Under the pieces are notes generated by a model. The model saw nothing but the letters and a program-made list of their open reading frames with translations, was not told the DNA's origin and searched no databases. From Hemibagrus wyckioides (Eukaryota > Chordata > Actinopteri > Siluriformes > Bagridae), in the NCBI RefSeq assembly GCF_019097595.1, contig NC_080714.1, positions 7,611,259 through 7,675,258 of the forward strand: a stretch of DNA of 64,000 bases, given 5' to 3'. A program made the position numbers and the translations under genes. This document shows, in pieces, positions 1-13,607 of the stretch (the stretch's first letter is position 1; each line of letters starts with the position of its first letter).

Positions 1-537
1 CTGCAGCTAAAAAGTGTTCTTCAGTTATTAAAAGATATTACTAGATTACTAAACTTAACTGATATTACTAAACTAAATTTAACACCATTGAAGCTCTCAG
101 ATCCCCAGAAATTGAGTGTGTGATTGTACCATATATTGATTTGCAAACGACCTTGATTGAGTCAGAATATGTACACAAAGAGACAGATAAGCACCAGTAG
201 CCCAAACAAACTGCGTGGCGAAATGTGGACTGGACTTACCGGAACAGCTGAAACGAGACATCTATAAAATGAATGTACAACTACACGAAATGTGATGATG
301 TAATGGGGAAGAAAGACCAGATGCTATTGGGACTATCTGCGTCTGTTCCCAAGGAGAAGGGATTTAAAGAAATCCCTAAAGCCCATAGTGAGATATTGCC
401 TCGATAGAAACTTACAAGAATTTTTGCAAAGTGTAAAGTGTATATGCATATATCTAAATTTATATATCTACAGTATAGAATACCATTATGTGTCTTCGAG
501 TAAGATTGTCAAGATGTTTTCATTTTTTTTTTTTTAG
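1..537. other. Left flank, no recognised gene
   Basis: AT-rich sequence with no convincing coding exon. A run of about 34 open codons begins with ATG at 302 but has no recognised similarity and no clear splice context. A long T tract (about 521-535) ends in AG at 536-537 and looks like the 3' end of a plus-strand intron leading into the candidate exon at 538. Confidence 0.4.
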
Positions 538-669
538 GACCGTGCTCCTAGTGGTGAAGGAAATGTGATCCCACAATTCACACTTAGAAGCTGGAGAGAG
601 GCTACTGCATCTGAATGGCAGAAGCTGCTGACAGGCTCCAAACAGTCTATGCCTCAGTGTAGGAATTAG
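538..669 (+). CDS. Candidate terminal coding exon of an unidentified plus-strand gene (partial)
   Basis: After a strong polypyrimidine tract and AG at 536-537, a frame starting exactly at 538 (Asp-Arg-Ala-Pro...) stays open for 43 codons and stops with TAG at 667-669. A TAG just upstream in the same frame is expected for an intron. The peptide includes TLRSWREATASEWQKLL, mixed polar and amphipathic, and ends in MPQCRN. I do not recognise the protein. A poly(A) signal AATAAA follows about 110 bp after the stop. The arrangement would be tail-to-tail with RER1. In human the tail-to-tail partner of RER1 is PEX10, but this peptide does not resemble a PEX10 RING C-terminus. It may be a chance open frame, since upstream exons lie outside the window or are not visible. 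Confidence 0.33.
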   Translation, partial: DRAPSGEGNVIPQFTLRSWREATASEWQKLLTGSKQSMPQCRN

Positions 670-777
670 GTGGATAACACTATGCTGTGCTGCATCTGAG
701 CTTGTAGCACATGCATACACATGACTTGCTTTGAATATTTGGTCAATCGCAGCCCATTAAGAAGAAGCAAAGGTAAA

Positions 778-783
778 AATAAA
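778..783 (+). terminator. Possible poly(A) signal AATAAA for the left-end exon
   Basis: A canonical AATAAA lies about 110 bp downstream of the TAG at 667-669. It only has meaning if the candidate exon is real, since AATAAA is frequent by chance in AT-rich DNA. Confidence 0.25.
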
Positions 784-2864
784 ATGTCAGTGTAACCAAA
801 CAAATCACTCTGTACACTGTACACAAAAACACTGTAACTTAGAAGGATGCTGGGTTAAAGGGTGATTGCTGTGACCTAGAAGGACAGTGCTATCATGATC
901 CATAGTGAGTTCATTTTCCACACACTGTACTGAGACGCATACATACATATTGTTTTTATATCAAGATCTAAAAACAATGTGAATACCTGTCCAATTAGTA
1001 CAAGGGTAAGTACGTTCCTAGAGATCCACTGGCATACAGTAGTCCATGTGTTAGAACACTGTTATGAAAGGTGAAATACAACATAAGGTTAAGGCTGTAA
1101 CCCTTTTCCCGTACTTTCCAGGGTATCCAGTCAGTCAGAACCGAAGCCCAACTTGGTGAGGTGTCCAAATGGAATGTTGGTCATCACTGATGGCTGTTTC
1201 TTGTATGGTCATTGTATGATTGTCTCACTTGGTGTTGAAACGCTGGTTGTCTTCCGGCATCCATGTGACCATACATGTGTCCCCAATATCACCAAATCAA
1301 GCGGTCAAGCAAGCAAATCATAAATGCTCTGACTAAACCGTACAAGATTTTATGTGGATCTGTACTTCTTTAAATGATTAAGAATTCCAATGCAATAACA
1401 TAGCAAAGTAAAAATCCATGTGGCAATACTACATTAGCTAAGCTCTGGTCATTTTAGTATTTCCCTAAAAATTATAGACACAATTATCAACACAAAAACT
1501 CAATACTTGAAGGGACACTGTCTTTTAATAGCATTTGGAGTGAAAAATTTACAGTGTAGTTATTAAAATCATTTTCTTTTGAACAGTAACACAAGTAAAC
1601 CAAAGACATGCAATGCCTTTAATGAGAAATGTACAGATCTAGTACTCAATTTATGTATTTTAATTTAATGTCAAAATTAACACCTGGAATCACATGTCTA
1701 AAGGAAAAGAAAAGAAAAAAAAGAAGAAAAAAAAAAACATCCAAAATAATCTCAATTTACCCTTTAAAATATACATATATTTATATATAAACCCCCATAA
1801 AACATTATGCACATTAATAGGAAAAAATGTTTTGATCCTCACCTACAGTGCTGAAAAAAACCTCTCTCTATATTAGCAGTTAGGGTCCAGAACAATGTTA
1901 ATTAAAAGAATAAATGTCAACCCTCTCCATCCATTTCTTACATTTTTAAAGCCCTCAAGACTCTTATGTTTCCTCTGAAAAAGAAAAGAGAAAGAGAGAG
2001 AAAAAAGTTTTGTTTGGAATGATGTAACTATTACAAATGTACAGCTAAGTTCTACTGAGCATCAAAATACAGTTCAACTTAATGATCAGGGGGATTTAAG
2101 ATTTAACTACTTAAGAATAAATTACAAGCTGCTAGAAAGGATGTTACTAGGCACAAAGTATATATACAAAAAGAAAACTAGAGAATGCACATTCAAGAAA
2201 GAAGGCGAATCACATGTGGTGGATGTGTCGGGCACTAGCGTCAAAGCGTCTTGCTGATTTGCATCTAAGTACTGAATCTGTTCAGAGATAGGTGCTAAGA
2301 AAAAGTACTTCAGTGCATCTGTGTAGGAATAATTGAGTGTTTTGTGACAAATTTCTGCAGGCTGATGAAGATCTGGCTCTTATCTGACGTTTAATTTCCA
2401 TCTAATGATCACCTAACCATAATAAAAATCAAATCCTAGGGTTTCCAATATTACATGAAAGAGGACGGGGAATGATGATGAAAAAGCCCAAGCTATACAG
2501 CTCACTTGCAAGCATTAGCATCATCATAGCACAGTGTGAATACACCCAGTTTTCCTCCTCTCTATAAACTAAGTCTGGGTACACAAGACAATAGGCAACA
2601 CACTCATCCGTAAACTTTGTGTGAATCTTGCCAAGACCTAAAAAACTCCATACTCCATGCACTTATCAATTCAAAGGCAGCAATAATCATTACATAAAAC
2701 AGCCAACACTGTCATCATGGATCAAAACTCTTTTTCGATAAGCCTACTTTTTTTTTTTTTTTTTTGCATCCCCACAAAAACAAAAAAACTTACAAAACTT
2801 CAACCCCTGTACGCACCATTCTTCATCAATAACTTTAATTTGAGTGAGGGAAAGGGGAGGGATT
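784..2864. other. RER1 3'UTR plus downstream spacer; no gene seen
   Basis: The RER1 stop codon is at 2865-2867 on the minus strand, so its 3'UTR runs leftward from 2864. No minus-strand AATAAA (TTTATT on plus) was found between about 1500 and 2864. ATTAAA variants occur on the minus strand near 1516-1521 and 1618-1623 and are the best end candidates, giving a UTR of roughly 1.2-1.35 kb. The remainder is AT-rich with A/T homopolymers (about 1719-1736 and 2749-2765) and no coding exon. Confidence 0.4.
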
Positions 2865-5800
2865 TTAACTAGCAAAAGTTTTCCCTGTGTCTTCCTTGCC
2901 TCTGTATGTCCTCTTCCCATGTGTAAAGGGCAGGTACCTATACTTAATCATATGCTGTGGACAGAAAGAGAAAAAGATCAGCAATCAAACAAAATGACAG
3001 TTACTGTAAATCTAGCCTCACCTAAAATAGACTAAACCTATCTTCCTACTAGACATGTTTGAAGTGTGACAAACCTTGATCTGACGCTTCATGGTGATGC
3101 AGAAGAGCATGATGAAGTACATGACAAGGATGGGCCAGAAAACTGGCACGTTGAATGCTTCAAAGAACGTGCAAATCATAGCGACCACGATGCCTTTCGT
3201 CGCAGAATGCCTGAATCAACAAACAAGACAACAAATTATTTTGGGATATAATCCCCAGATGACCGATATATATACACTACCAGTCAAAAGTTTGGACACA
3301 ACTTTTAATTCAGTGTTTTTTGTTTATGGATTCATTTTCTACATTCTAGAACAATACTGGAGATTTCAGAACTATGAAATAACACACATGGACTTAAGTA
3401 ATCCATATGTAATGACAACAACAAAAAACAGTCAGTTGTTATTTTAAGACACGAAGGTCAGGAGTTCTGGAATAGTTCTTGCAAGAACAGTATTGTCAAG
3501 TGCATTTGCAAAACCCATCAAGCACCATGATGAAACTGGCTCACATGAAGACCATCCCAGGAAAGCAAGACCAAAACTGACCTCTGCTGCAGAGGAGAAG
3601 TTCATTTAGAGTGACCAGCCTCAGAAATCACCCATTAACAGCACCTCAGATTAGAGGCGTTATGAAGGCTTTACAGAGCATCAGTAGCAGACATATCTCA
3701 ATATCAACTGTTCAAACGAGATTATTGTGGATTTCGGCCGCCTTCAGCATTGCTTTACAATGTAGAAAGAAATAAACATCAGGAAAGACCATGGAATTAG
3801 AAGATGTGTCCAAACTTTTGACTGGTAGCGTATAAGGTTGGTTTATCTCCCAATATTAGGTCGAACACTTCTGTTGTGCCATTTGGGCAAATGTAATGGT
3901 TAAGACATACATGCACCGAAGAATCATTTAAATAACACTTATTTAGCAGCAAGTCTTTAGTCTCTGACTCAATGTTTTAAATCATGAATACATAATCAGT
4001 TAGAAAACTCAATATATGGACAATTGTTAAAGGACATAAAAAGAAAAAAAAAGAAGAAAAAGCACAGTGCCTTGCATAAAAAGAATTCTCTCTTACAAAT
4101 CTCTTCCAAAGTTTTTCAGTACCTCAGAATTTCACATTCAATTGAAGGGGAGGCAAGTCTTTAAATAAGAGCACTTCCTAAATCATGATGATTTGTCTTG
4201 ATTATGATGATCTGAGTCAACACTTGTATAAACAACTTACAAATAAATTAGTTCATATCCAGTTTATCCAGCACACAAATATTTATCATTTATCCTGAAT
4301 CTTGGTTTCCACAGGTTGGCCTATGGGCTATGTATGCATGTAGGGATATGTTTTTTTTCCCCCAAATAAATTGGAGCTCACTGGAAAGTTTTATAAACCA
4401 ATTCTAATTAAACTGTGAGCTTTCTTCAGACAAAGGTTTTGAAATCGTAAACAGAACCACGACTGACCTGTTGGGGAAACGCACTTCTGTCTTTTTGTTT
4501 GCGAAAAAACATCCCACATTTTAGCACATTACTCGACTAAAGTAGTAAAGAAATGTCTGTGACCTGCCTGTGTTCAACAAACATTGTCTAATGCTTATGT
4601 TATCATGTATGTTGTTCTCCACTACTAACTGTGTTTGGGTTCTCTTAAATAGAAATCATGAAATGCTTTTGAAGTGATACATTCATCCCTGGTGACATCC
4701 CTGACTGTTGCTCTGTTTTTTCCCCACAGCTCTAAAGATTGTCATCAGCTGCTGTTGCTTTCCTTGGCGGAGATGTTCTGGTTGTTGGGACACTAATGGT
4801 TTTATTACTTTTGATTGATTTGAACTCATCTTTTAAATAACTTGCTTTTTCATACAGACAGCTCTCTGGTCTCCGTGTTGGTTTATCCATTTAAAATTTT
4901 ACACAGGTTTTTTACAGGGGGGAAACCCAGGGCTCAATCCAAGAGTAGATATTCAGAGCTATTAATTATTTAAGCATTAATTCTAAGAGGGCAAACAAAA
5001 AACACCGGTTCCAGACTTTATGATTACTTGAAAAGTGCGTGGGTTCAAATAAAAGGTGCCAAGTGGTAAGCTGTTTAACATATAGAGATGGAAATATCAG
5101 AAGAACGAAAGGTGAAATTCTAATCTATTGTCTTATATTAATCTTTTGCTCTCAAACCCAGATGTCTTCAGTGTATGGCAAAAGAAATGTATGTTTATGA
5201 ATCTGGATGTTCTCAATTTAATGCTTCTGCACCCTTTACCAGACAGTGTAAACAGTGAGTGGGCAGGTTGAGAGGGACCCTTGATGACAATGTAAGCCCA
5301 TCTGCAGACCATCCTGATGTAGATGTTCCACAGGGAGGGGAGAGATCTGTTCCTATGATTTCCTGGGCTGTCACGGTCACTCATCACACAGCAAGTTAGG
5401 AAGCTCTTCGTTGTACATGTAAACAAGCTTTTGACGATTCCCAGTGACGTGTCAAATTTCATCACCTTCCTCAGGAATGACAGCCTCTGCTAGAATAGGT
5501 TCTCACTAACAGTCACCCAGGACCTTGTGCTTACTCACTCTCTCCATCTCTGTTCAGCAGGGGTGTGCAGTGTCTCTTCATGACCTGTGATCATCTGCAA
5601 ATTTAATGCTGGTGTTTTCTGTAAGGTCTTGGATTAAATGTCTGAAGAACCTCAGGCTGGACCATCTGGTGCATTCAAATGAAGGAATTCTGGATCCAAG
5701 ACAGGCCAAGATGATGTATCTCAGTAAGACTGGAGGGTTTTCCAATAACTGTGGTGGTTTTTTCAAATATGATAGTTGGGGATAAGTTGAAGTCAGCTGT

Positions 5801-8800
5801 AATGCAATGAAAGTCCACCTGGGGAGGTTATCAGGGCCACTTGTGCATGTTTTTCCTGGACAGTGTCTTGTACTTCACGAGCTGGAGACAGCTTTTTAGC
5901 TTTCGTTGATTTTCCTCTCCAGGTGTACTTCCACTAACCTCCAGCTTTGGACTTGCGGAAATCCAGTGCGTCCAAGCATGCATTAAAAGACGTTGAACTT
6001 TATAGACACTCATTGCCACACAACCCCATTATCGTTTTTGTAATCTGTGATATGTGCAACTTTACTTGTTTTTGTTGTGATCAGTGGAGCAATAACTATG
6101 AAGACACCATAAATGTCTGTCAAAACATTGCGGGACCCTTGAGCAAGACCTTAAACTCTCAACTTTTCACCTATATTCTGATCTTAACTGTAAGTTACTT
6201 CTGATAAATGTGTCAGTGAAATGAGTAAACATTCATTTTGGTCCCTACTGGTCCAGCTCTGTGCTGTTTGTATTGGTCAGAAGGTGTTGATTAATTGTCT
6301 ATAACGGCGGCTCTGAAAATCGTGCTGCAATTCAATTTAGAGCACATTAATATCAACCTAACATGCAATACAAAATACATCTCTATAATATACAACAAGC
6401 TAATTCAGAGCTGTCAGAAGATATTTAACATTTATGGAAGGAGTTTCCAGTGCCAGCACTTTGTACATTTTTCACAACAATCTTCAGTGATCACTGTATC
6501 CCAGTCCTGTCTCATTTTTATTTTGACATGCATCAAGTCTTTCACATTTGTTTTGAATCTGTAAATAGTGAAGTGAAAACTGATGTTTGTTTTGCCACAT
6601 CAAATTACTTGTGACTACTTATAAAAAGCATGTAGACACCTGACAATAACAGAGACTTGTCAATTCAGCCCCTGGGGCATTAGTGATGTTCGTACCTTGT
6701 TACACAGATACACCAAGTCTCATGTACTGGAGTGATGTATACCATTCTTGCTAAATATATTCCCTTAACTGGTGTTTTGATGATGGTAGTGGAGAGTGCT
6801 ATCTAGCAGGACAACAATGATAGCTCGAAGGCTCTGGGTTACTGAGATATTAGAGTACCAGAACCACTGAGTTGTCACTGCTGTGCACTTGAACAAGATC
6901 CTTAGCAATTTTATGTGTTTCCCTGTCATAGGCATAGCGTATCAAAAACCCTCACAGCACACTAAAAAATGGTTAGTAACCAAGAAAATCCAGAAAGTTT
7001 GTACTTAAATTAGACATTTCGTTTGCATTAAGAAGTTTTTAAAATTTAAACACTGTAATGGGAAAACCTTGAGTGTTAGTACTCCATAATGACCCGGAAT
7101 AGTAAATAAGTAGACATGACATTGTTTTGCACACAGTTCAAGGCACAGTGTCATTTGGGACGATGATGTGGGCACAATTTATTATTATTAACCCACACTG
7201 ATATTTTGCCTTAATTCTTAATAGTGTGCCCAAACAATGTGCCAGTCATCTACACAACAGACACAGGCCATCAATGGCTTTGTATAGAATAAAAATGAGT
7301 CTTAAGGGAACAAATGGACAAAAGTCATGTGTATACTAGATCTCACAATGGCTTTAGCAGACAATATATTATTTAAGAATTTCTATAAATAAGGATGATT
7401 GCGTTCAAGAAAGCATTTTTCTGTATTAACTGCTAGGAAAACATACTGTTGTGGTGATCAGGTCAGAAGGTTAGCACTGCTTAACATTAAAGATCCATCA
7501 TCCAGTGAAAAATATCTATATTCAATGAAATCTTGTATAGTAAGCTGTATGAACAAATCTCACCAGAATTTGAACTCCGGTAGCCTTCTGATGAACGGCC
7601 TGAATTCCTCATTTTGTTTTGTAGGAAGCGAAGGACCGTCATCTTGAACAAAAAAACGGACGGGGGAAAAAAAAAACAACGTGAGAATTTTTGCATAAAG
7701 GGAAGGTTTTTCAAACTGGAGTAGGCTTAATAAATCCCAACAATCACCTAGAAACACAATTCTATATATTTATCACAGGACAATCAAATCTAATACTATA
7801 CTAATTATATTGTTTTGTAACAAAGAAAAAATAATTGTTGATGCAGTGAATCCTTCCATAAAGAGAGGTTTAACATTTTTAGAAGGAGTCTCCGGTGCTC
7901 TGTAAGAGTCATAGGGAAAGTTGTAAACGGCCATTTTCTTAAATAGAAACTTTTTAGGCCACTTTGTCAGCATTAAAAACTGCATTTTTCATCTTACGCA
8001 AAGAGAAAAAGGAAGACGGGCAAGAGTGGGAATGTCTTTCTAGCTGCTATAACACACGTGTTAACCGGGACCAACACGTTTCAATAATTAATACGGAAAA
8101 GTATTTGATAGCAAACACCTATGGTGCAAATGAAGCAAAAGACAGCCAACTGCTGATTATTTCTTTTATAACAGCATGCCCACCAAGTGAAAAAGACTAA
8201 CTGATTGATTAAAACAGTTTAGCATGAAGAACACGAAAATGTCAGCATTTCTATCACATTTTTCACCATCACCTAACTTTAAAAATGTTTTTCTGTCACA
8301 AGACAAAAAGTGTTTTGTACCTTTAAATCTCACTACTGACTGTTAAAATGCTAAAACATTAGTGTCAATGCAGAACATTCTGAATCAAATATAGTTACGA
8401 GTTAACTAAATATACTGTTAAGAAATGGTTTACAATTTCTGCTTAATTTATTCACTGTGAAAGAGCATGGACACACAAAAATGAATAAACGTGCTAAAAA
8501 AAAAAAGGAAAAAAGGTGCAGGTTCCACAGTTCCACAGTAGTTATTTTTACAGCATGCATTAGGAAACTCATTGGGATGCATGTGAGGTTTTACTGGTCC
8601 CCTGAACAGCACCATTTAGGACATCTGATTGAACAGCTGTTACTCTCCTGACTCCAGTTCGTTACACACCTATACAAACAAGACTTCAAGCACCCCACTG
8701 TTGTTCCTGCTAACACTTTTACATAATAGTCACTGTCTCGACTATCCTCACTTGCCAATGTGCTCACGCGTTTTATTCCTCTTACACTACAGCAACTGGC

Positions 8801-11406
8801 AGCAATTACAATTTATTGCATTTATCGATTGAAGAATGACACTGCATACTTTCATCCATTTATAGTTATGTTTAAAGATGTGGAATGTCCACGAGACAAG
8901 CAGGTTCATGTTATCATTTATGTTATAGCCAACAGCTATAAACAGTTCCAGCTTCTCTCTTTAACAAGACAAAAAATGCAGCATGTAGTGTAAAGTGTTT
9001 CACAGACAGCTTTCCTTACAAAAACTACTCCTTTTTAAAATGAACTCTGTGTTTTATTAGAATATGTGGCACCTCATACAGGACCTCGTGAACGAAATAT
9101 ATCAATAGACATTATAATTCATTAGAACATGTACAATTATTATAATAAACATGTGATTTGGAGCCAGCAATGCTAACAGAGGTATATTTGTTAACGAGAC
9201 TTTCTATCCAATCCGATTTGAGAATTCAGCAGTAGTGCATCAGCAACATATTTAATATGCTGCTACTTCTCAAGGTTCATACTTACATGTGATTTGCTAG
9301 AGCTCCTTGTAGCCGGTCTGATCACGCTTTATCTTGCTCCCTATTTTCAGTGTATAGCTAATTATACTATAAGTGTTTGTTTTTATGTAAGTCACTTCTG
9401 AAACTGTGTAGTATGCACATTTATTTTGACGTAGTGTTGTGTACAAAATTGACTTGAAAAGACGAGACCAGTGAGCTGGAACTTTCAACTAACCTGGGTC
9501 ATCAAGCAATGATGGGTCCACTTTCGGCGAGAGAAAAGCAATGAACAAATTGAGATGGTAGATTCCGAGGGCATATGTGACTATGTACCACCCCTGAAAC
9601 ACAAGAAAAAAAAGCAGTGTCGACTTTTGTTATAAAGTCTATAAACACATTATCTGGCTTATTCAATTAATTAAATAATGTGCAGCAATACTGGTGACTG
9701 AATAAGGTTTATTGCACATTCTGTAGTGGCTTATACAAAATATGCGGATCTCTGACCATTCCACTTCTTCGCCTCAAAAAAAAATTGGGGATGCTTTTGA
9801 AGTATGGTTCAGTTAATTGTTCATCTGCATTGTGAAGTGCTCCCCAGTGTGTTCTGAAGCATCTGACTGAATCTGAGCAGATACTTTAGCCCTACACACT
9901 CGCTGCTTTTCTCAGCACTCACATCATCAATAAATGCAAAGCAACCACTTCCACAGGCTGGCATACATGCACACACCATAAGATGAGGTGATACAAACCA
10001 TGAGCAGCTTTTACAAAGCATATCAAATCAAAAATATTTTAATGCCAGTATTCCAATGTTATTCCAACATTAAAAATAACAACTTTTCTCATTTTGGGCC
10101 GTCTGCGATTTGGCATCCCACTTTAACTGTGGCAAACTTAAACTAGCTAGGACTGGTAAGAGCACTGCAGCAAAGACAGAAAGCTAAATAAAACATTGTT
10201 CCTTAATTGAATAAATAATTGTGAAATAAAGTTGTGATTTCATTATTGAGCAAGACGGTGCAGCCTTGCTCTTAAGTGTAGCTTGATGAATTGAAAACAG
10301 CTTTGTATCTTTTTAACACTCCAATAATTAACCAAACTAGTGTGACATTTCTATCAGTGCCCACACCGTCATGCATCAATGCTTTCACAACATATCATGA
10401 TGACGAGATGGACAGCTCCAAGAAACGTGGAGAAATGGGAAATTAGGGATATGAGCTGTGAATACCTGTAGTATATACACTCTGATCATGTATATTGCTG
10501 TAAGGAGAAGTGTGACCGCCCATCGTACTGCTGAGAACGGAGTCGACTTGTCCAACCATGACTGGTAGATCTATAACAGACACAGTGTGCGTGTGTGTGG
10601 TTAAAAAACAACTTGCAAACTTAACTGCTACTAAGCTTTTTGAACCAGGGGCTACACATTTAAAGGTTGTAGTTTAATATTTGTATTACATAGATACCGT
10701 AGGCACAACACAGATCATGTGGGACTGTGCAAGAATGAACATGAATTCTGACAGCTGACCACGGTCTAAATGTAAAGAAAAGCGATTTTCAAAAATGGGA
10801 AGTATTTCCAAGTATAAGGGCTGTATTGTAACAGAAATAACAAGGGCAGCAACGATATTGTAAATAAAAACAGCAGAAAAAACTAAATTGCAAGATTTAT
10901 TTAAATGACGAAAAATAGGTTCAAAAGCCAAAGTAACTTCAGTAGGAACTAAATCAGTGCAAACATGTTTAATGTTATAGATGGAATTTGAATTGTAAAT
11001 GATCACCGCTAATTAAAATGGTCATTTAAAAGGTGACAGATCAGTTAACTGGGCTCAAATGTGGTACGTATCGCAGCTCATAATAGAAAACGTCTGATGT
11101 CGCACATATGTGGAGCTGAATAAAACAAGACAGTGTGGAATCTGTTTGATTCAACACCTAGTCCCAGTCTCACAGCGCCATCTAACGGACATGTTTCACA
11201 CAGCAGAATTCATGCACTAAATAAGTTGCCTTGATGAGCTGTAGATTCAACACCTAATAAAAACATCAATACATGAACAGTAAATAATGGAGTTTGTTAA
11301 TATTATTTTTGGGGACCGCGCTCACCTGTCCAAGACGCGTGAAGAAGCTTGCTATGGCGGATGGTTTCCCATGGATGGATTCAGCAGAACTGTCTCCTTC
11401 TGACAT
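2865..11406 (-). CDS. rer1: RER1, Golgi-to-ER retrieval receptor (complete, 6 coding exons)
   Basis: Coding exons on the minus strand are 11404-11406 (ATG) down to 11326, 10570-10466, 9593-9494, 7642-7564, 3210-3075 and 2954-2865. Every boundary has GT/AG and phases join perfectly to 196 codons plus TAA, the length I recall for vertebrate RER1. The start is the ATG followed by Ser-Glu-Gly-Asp, just inside an exon with a TTATGTTCAG acceptor. Diagnostic blocks are [11 protein letters not shown] (exon 3), [17 protein letters not shown] (exon 4), [20 protein letters not shown] (exon 5), [17 protein letters not shown] (exon 6) and [15 protein letters not shown] (last exon). Four hydrophobic segments lie at about residues 40-60, 63-85, 125-140 and 145-160. 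RER1 is known as a Golgi membrane protein that returns escaped ER membrane proteins and unassembled complex subunits to the ER in COPI vesicles. Intron 5 (3211-7563) is the longest and carries a Tc1-like remnant. The last intron is only 120 bp. Nothing suggests inactivation. Confidence 0.97.
3275..3830 (+). mobile_element. Non-autonomous, decayed Tc1/mariner-like element
   Basis: The ends are imperfect inverted repeats: CACTACCAGTCAAAAGTTTG on the left, and on the right a matching CAAACTTTTGACTGGTAG. Each end abuts TA, the Tc1 target site. The roughly 555 bp interior holds a broken N-terminal transposase piece. Around 3555-3700 the frames show [13 protein letters not shown] and [17 protein letters not shown] segments of the helix-turn-helix region, with stops and no DDE core. 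It lies in RER1 intron 5 and is inactive. Confidence 0.8.
3834..7563. other. Remainder of RER1 intron 5; no confirmed gene
   Basis: Most of the stretch is AT-rich and unannotated. Two patches look different from the background. One is a plus-strand acceptor-like TTTTTTCCCCACAG at about 4717-4730 followed by 21 open codons. The other, about 5130-5960, has higher complexity and GC content with no recognised protein similarity in either strand; it may be an old repeat or a pseudogene fragment. Confidence 0.4.
6780..6960 (+). repeat. Degraded SINE-like fish repeat
   Basis: The order of phrases (GGGTTACTGAG, then CACTGCTGTGCACTTGAACAAGATCCTTAGC) follows the body of a widespread fish short interspersed repeat, whose usual phrase is about a cccttgagcaaggcccttaac core. 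It is heavily diverged. The assignment rests on memory of the family consensus. Confidence 0.35.
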
Positions 11407-12238
11407 GCTGTCTGAACATAAAGCAGATCCAACATCGTGATTAATGTGTCACAGCTGCATCACTAAGCAAGTCAACATCAGTAATTTATTTTCAATTTTA
11501 AAAGTAAGCTCTTCTTACAAGGACGTGCAATACACAAAACAGTCTGGAAACTCAAATTAGCATGCAAATTACAAAACATCACTAAGCCTGACAGATAAAT
11601 GGAGCATCTTCACAGTGTATCTGTTTCTTGTTATATCAGGGTTAGGTAGCATTCAGCAGCTGATACATTTTCTGTAAGAGCATTAGCTCAGGCTGCAATG
11701 TTTATAATAATGCACTCGCTCTAATACGTTTATGTTTATGGTAACAATGACTAGGCTTTGTGTTCAGCCACATCCCACCATTAGTGTTATTTCCCTGTAA
11801 CAATACTCCACCAAGTGTTTTATTCCTTACATAACACATTAATACACAACCTCCACAAAGAATCACATAAAACTGTGAAATTATAATGAATTCTTTGAGA
11901 GTCAGAGAGAGAACCTTGAGGGAACATGTTCTGTCTGTTAGAAGGAAACAATCCCAGCCAATTTTGCCTTCGTTGAGAACACACAGATGAGTTCACAGAT
12001 GTACAAGTATAACTCAGTGCTTGTCAGTGTTTTGCTACAGTGTTATGCAAGGTATGAAATAAATCCATTTTGGTACGGATTGTATCGGTTGGAGCTTGTA
12101 ATTTTAATGGTTCTTGCTGTAAAAACAAGTTCAATGCTTTCTTGCTGTAAAAACATTGCACATTATTAATGTATTATTCATCCATTTCAAAAACACACAA
12201 GCTGATGGTTAAAAATAATGGACAATTTAATAATATTT

Positions 12239-12241
<3 letters not shown>

Positions 12242-12301
<60 letters not shown>

Positions 12302-12304
12302 TAT

Positions 12305-12335
<31 letters not shown>

Positions 12336-12372
12336 AATAGGCAGATTGATAGGCAGATAAACAGTCAGACAG
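12242..12372. repeat. (TA)n microsatellite grading into GATA and GACA repeats
   Basis: About 58 bp of pure TA is followed by GATA units (about 12300-12320), then GACA units and degenerate copies. It lies in RER1 intron 1. The compound TA-GATA-GACA layout is directly visible. Confidence 0.95.
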
Positions 12373-13607
12373 ATCTACTTATTCTAAAAAAAATTTTTAC
12401 AGAAATTTGAAAATTGCTTTTCCATAAGATCACACAAACCTCAGTTACACATATTTCTTGTAACGATCTGAAAGAGCGAGCAGATTTAGAACTTTGTTTG
12501 GTTTTAGTTGGAATCAGCAATGCCATGTTCTTGTGTATTTGCTCACTGTTGTGTATGATACAATTATGAAGCCACTAGAAGCACTAGCAATGTAATGAGG
12601 TAAACAACAGCAGTGGATTATGCAGTCAAAGGGTTTTCAGTGCTGTTGTGTTCGCTGTACAGAGAAACAGATGATGTTACTGTAGTATGATTTGGGGGGG
12701 AATCCTGCAAAATCTGACTGACATTTAGGGACTCACAAAACTGTAAGAAACTTAATCAGGTGAAGAAACAGAAAGAAATGCATTTAAATCACTATTCTGT
12801 GGGAAAAAAAAAGGGTGAGGTAAAATCACCCTACATTTTTAGAATGGATTGATTGTTTTGTCTTGTTTATTTATTAGCAAATGTGTATCCTGTTAATGTC
12901 TTCGAGTACCGTGATACAACAATTCTGACATTTTTCGCCCAGCCTTAACCAGACCCATCACTGCTGCCTGGTCTGTGTGTGGGCAGGAAAATGAAAGAAT
13001 AAAATATTCGCCATACAAATGTAAAGGCAGTGGAATAATATTGTTTCAGGCTTTAGTACCAGATACAACGAGTCGCCATTAAAGTGATAAGGAATCTGAT
13101 CGTCTAAATCACGACCTTCAGAAATCAATAACGCCTTATGTCGACGCAGCTAAGAGAGCTATGCAAGCTAGGCTCTGTATAAAGTGTAACCTGCTAGTTC
13201 AGCTAGCTAGCGCTCGGTGTCCGTGTTCATTTTGAAGTCTTTAAACAGCTACTCTTTAACACTGGGCACGGATTGCTTTATATATGGTCCTTAAAGCTAA
13301 TCAATCGAGCCGAGGACATTTTTAAAGAAACCCGGCCGCGTATAGGGTTTCCTTAATGTTAGCGTTAGCTAGCTAGCTAGCTAGCTACTTCACTGTCATA
13401 ACTCCACTACAGCCAAACTGTCAGACTCCATAAACTGTCATGTCCTCTTAGTTTTAATGACATAACAGCATATGATCAAGGAACATGGATTACAAACATC
13501 ATATTAAATAGAAATAATTCCCCTATGTGCTTGTTCGTTTGGTAGCACGAGCCAGCTAAGCGGTGTCTTTTTACCCCCTTTTCGTTTTTTTTTCGCTTTC
13601 TAAAGCC

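Noticed and set aside
13366..13386. AGCT tandem as a possible regulatory palindrome array
   Set aside because: Short simple repeat (about five units); no further evidence.
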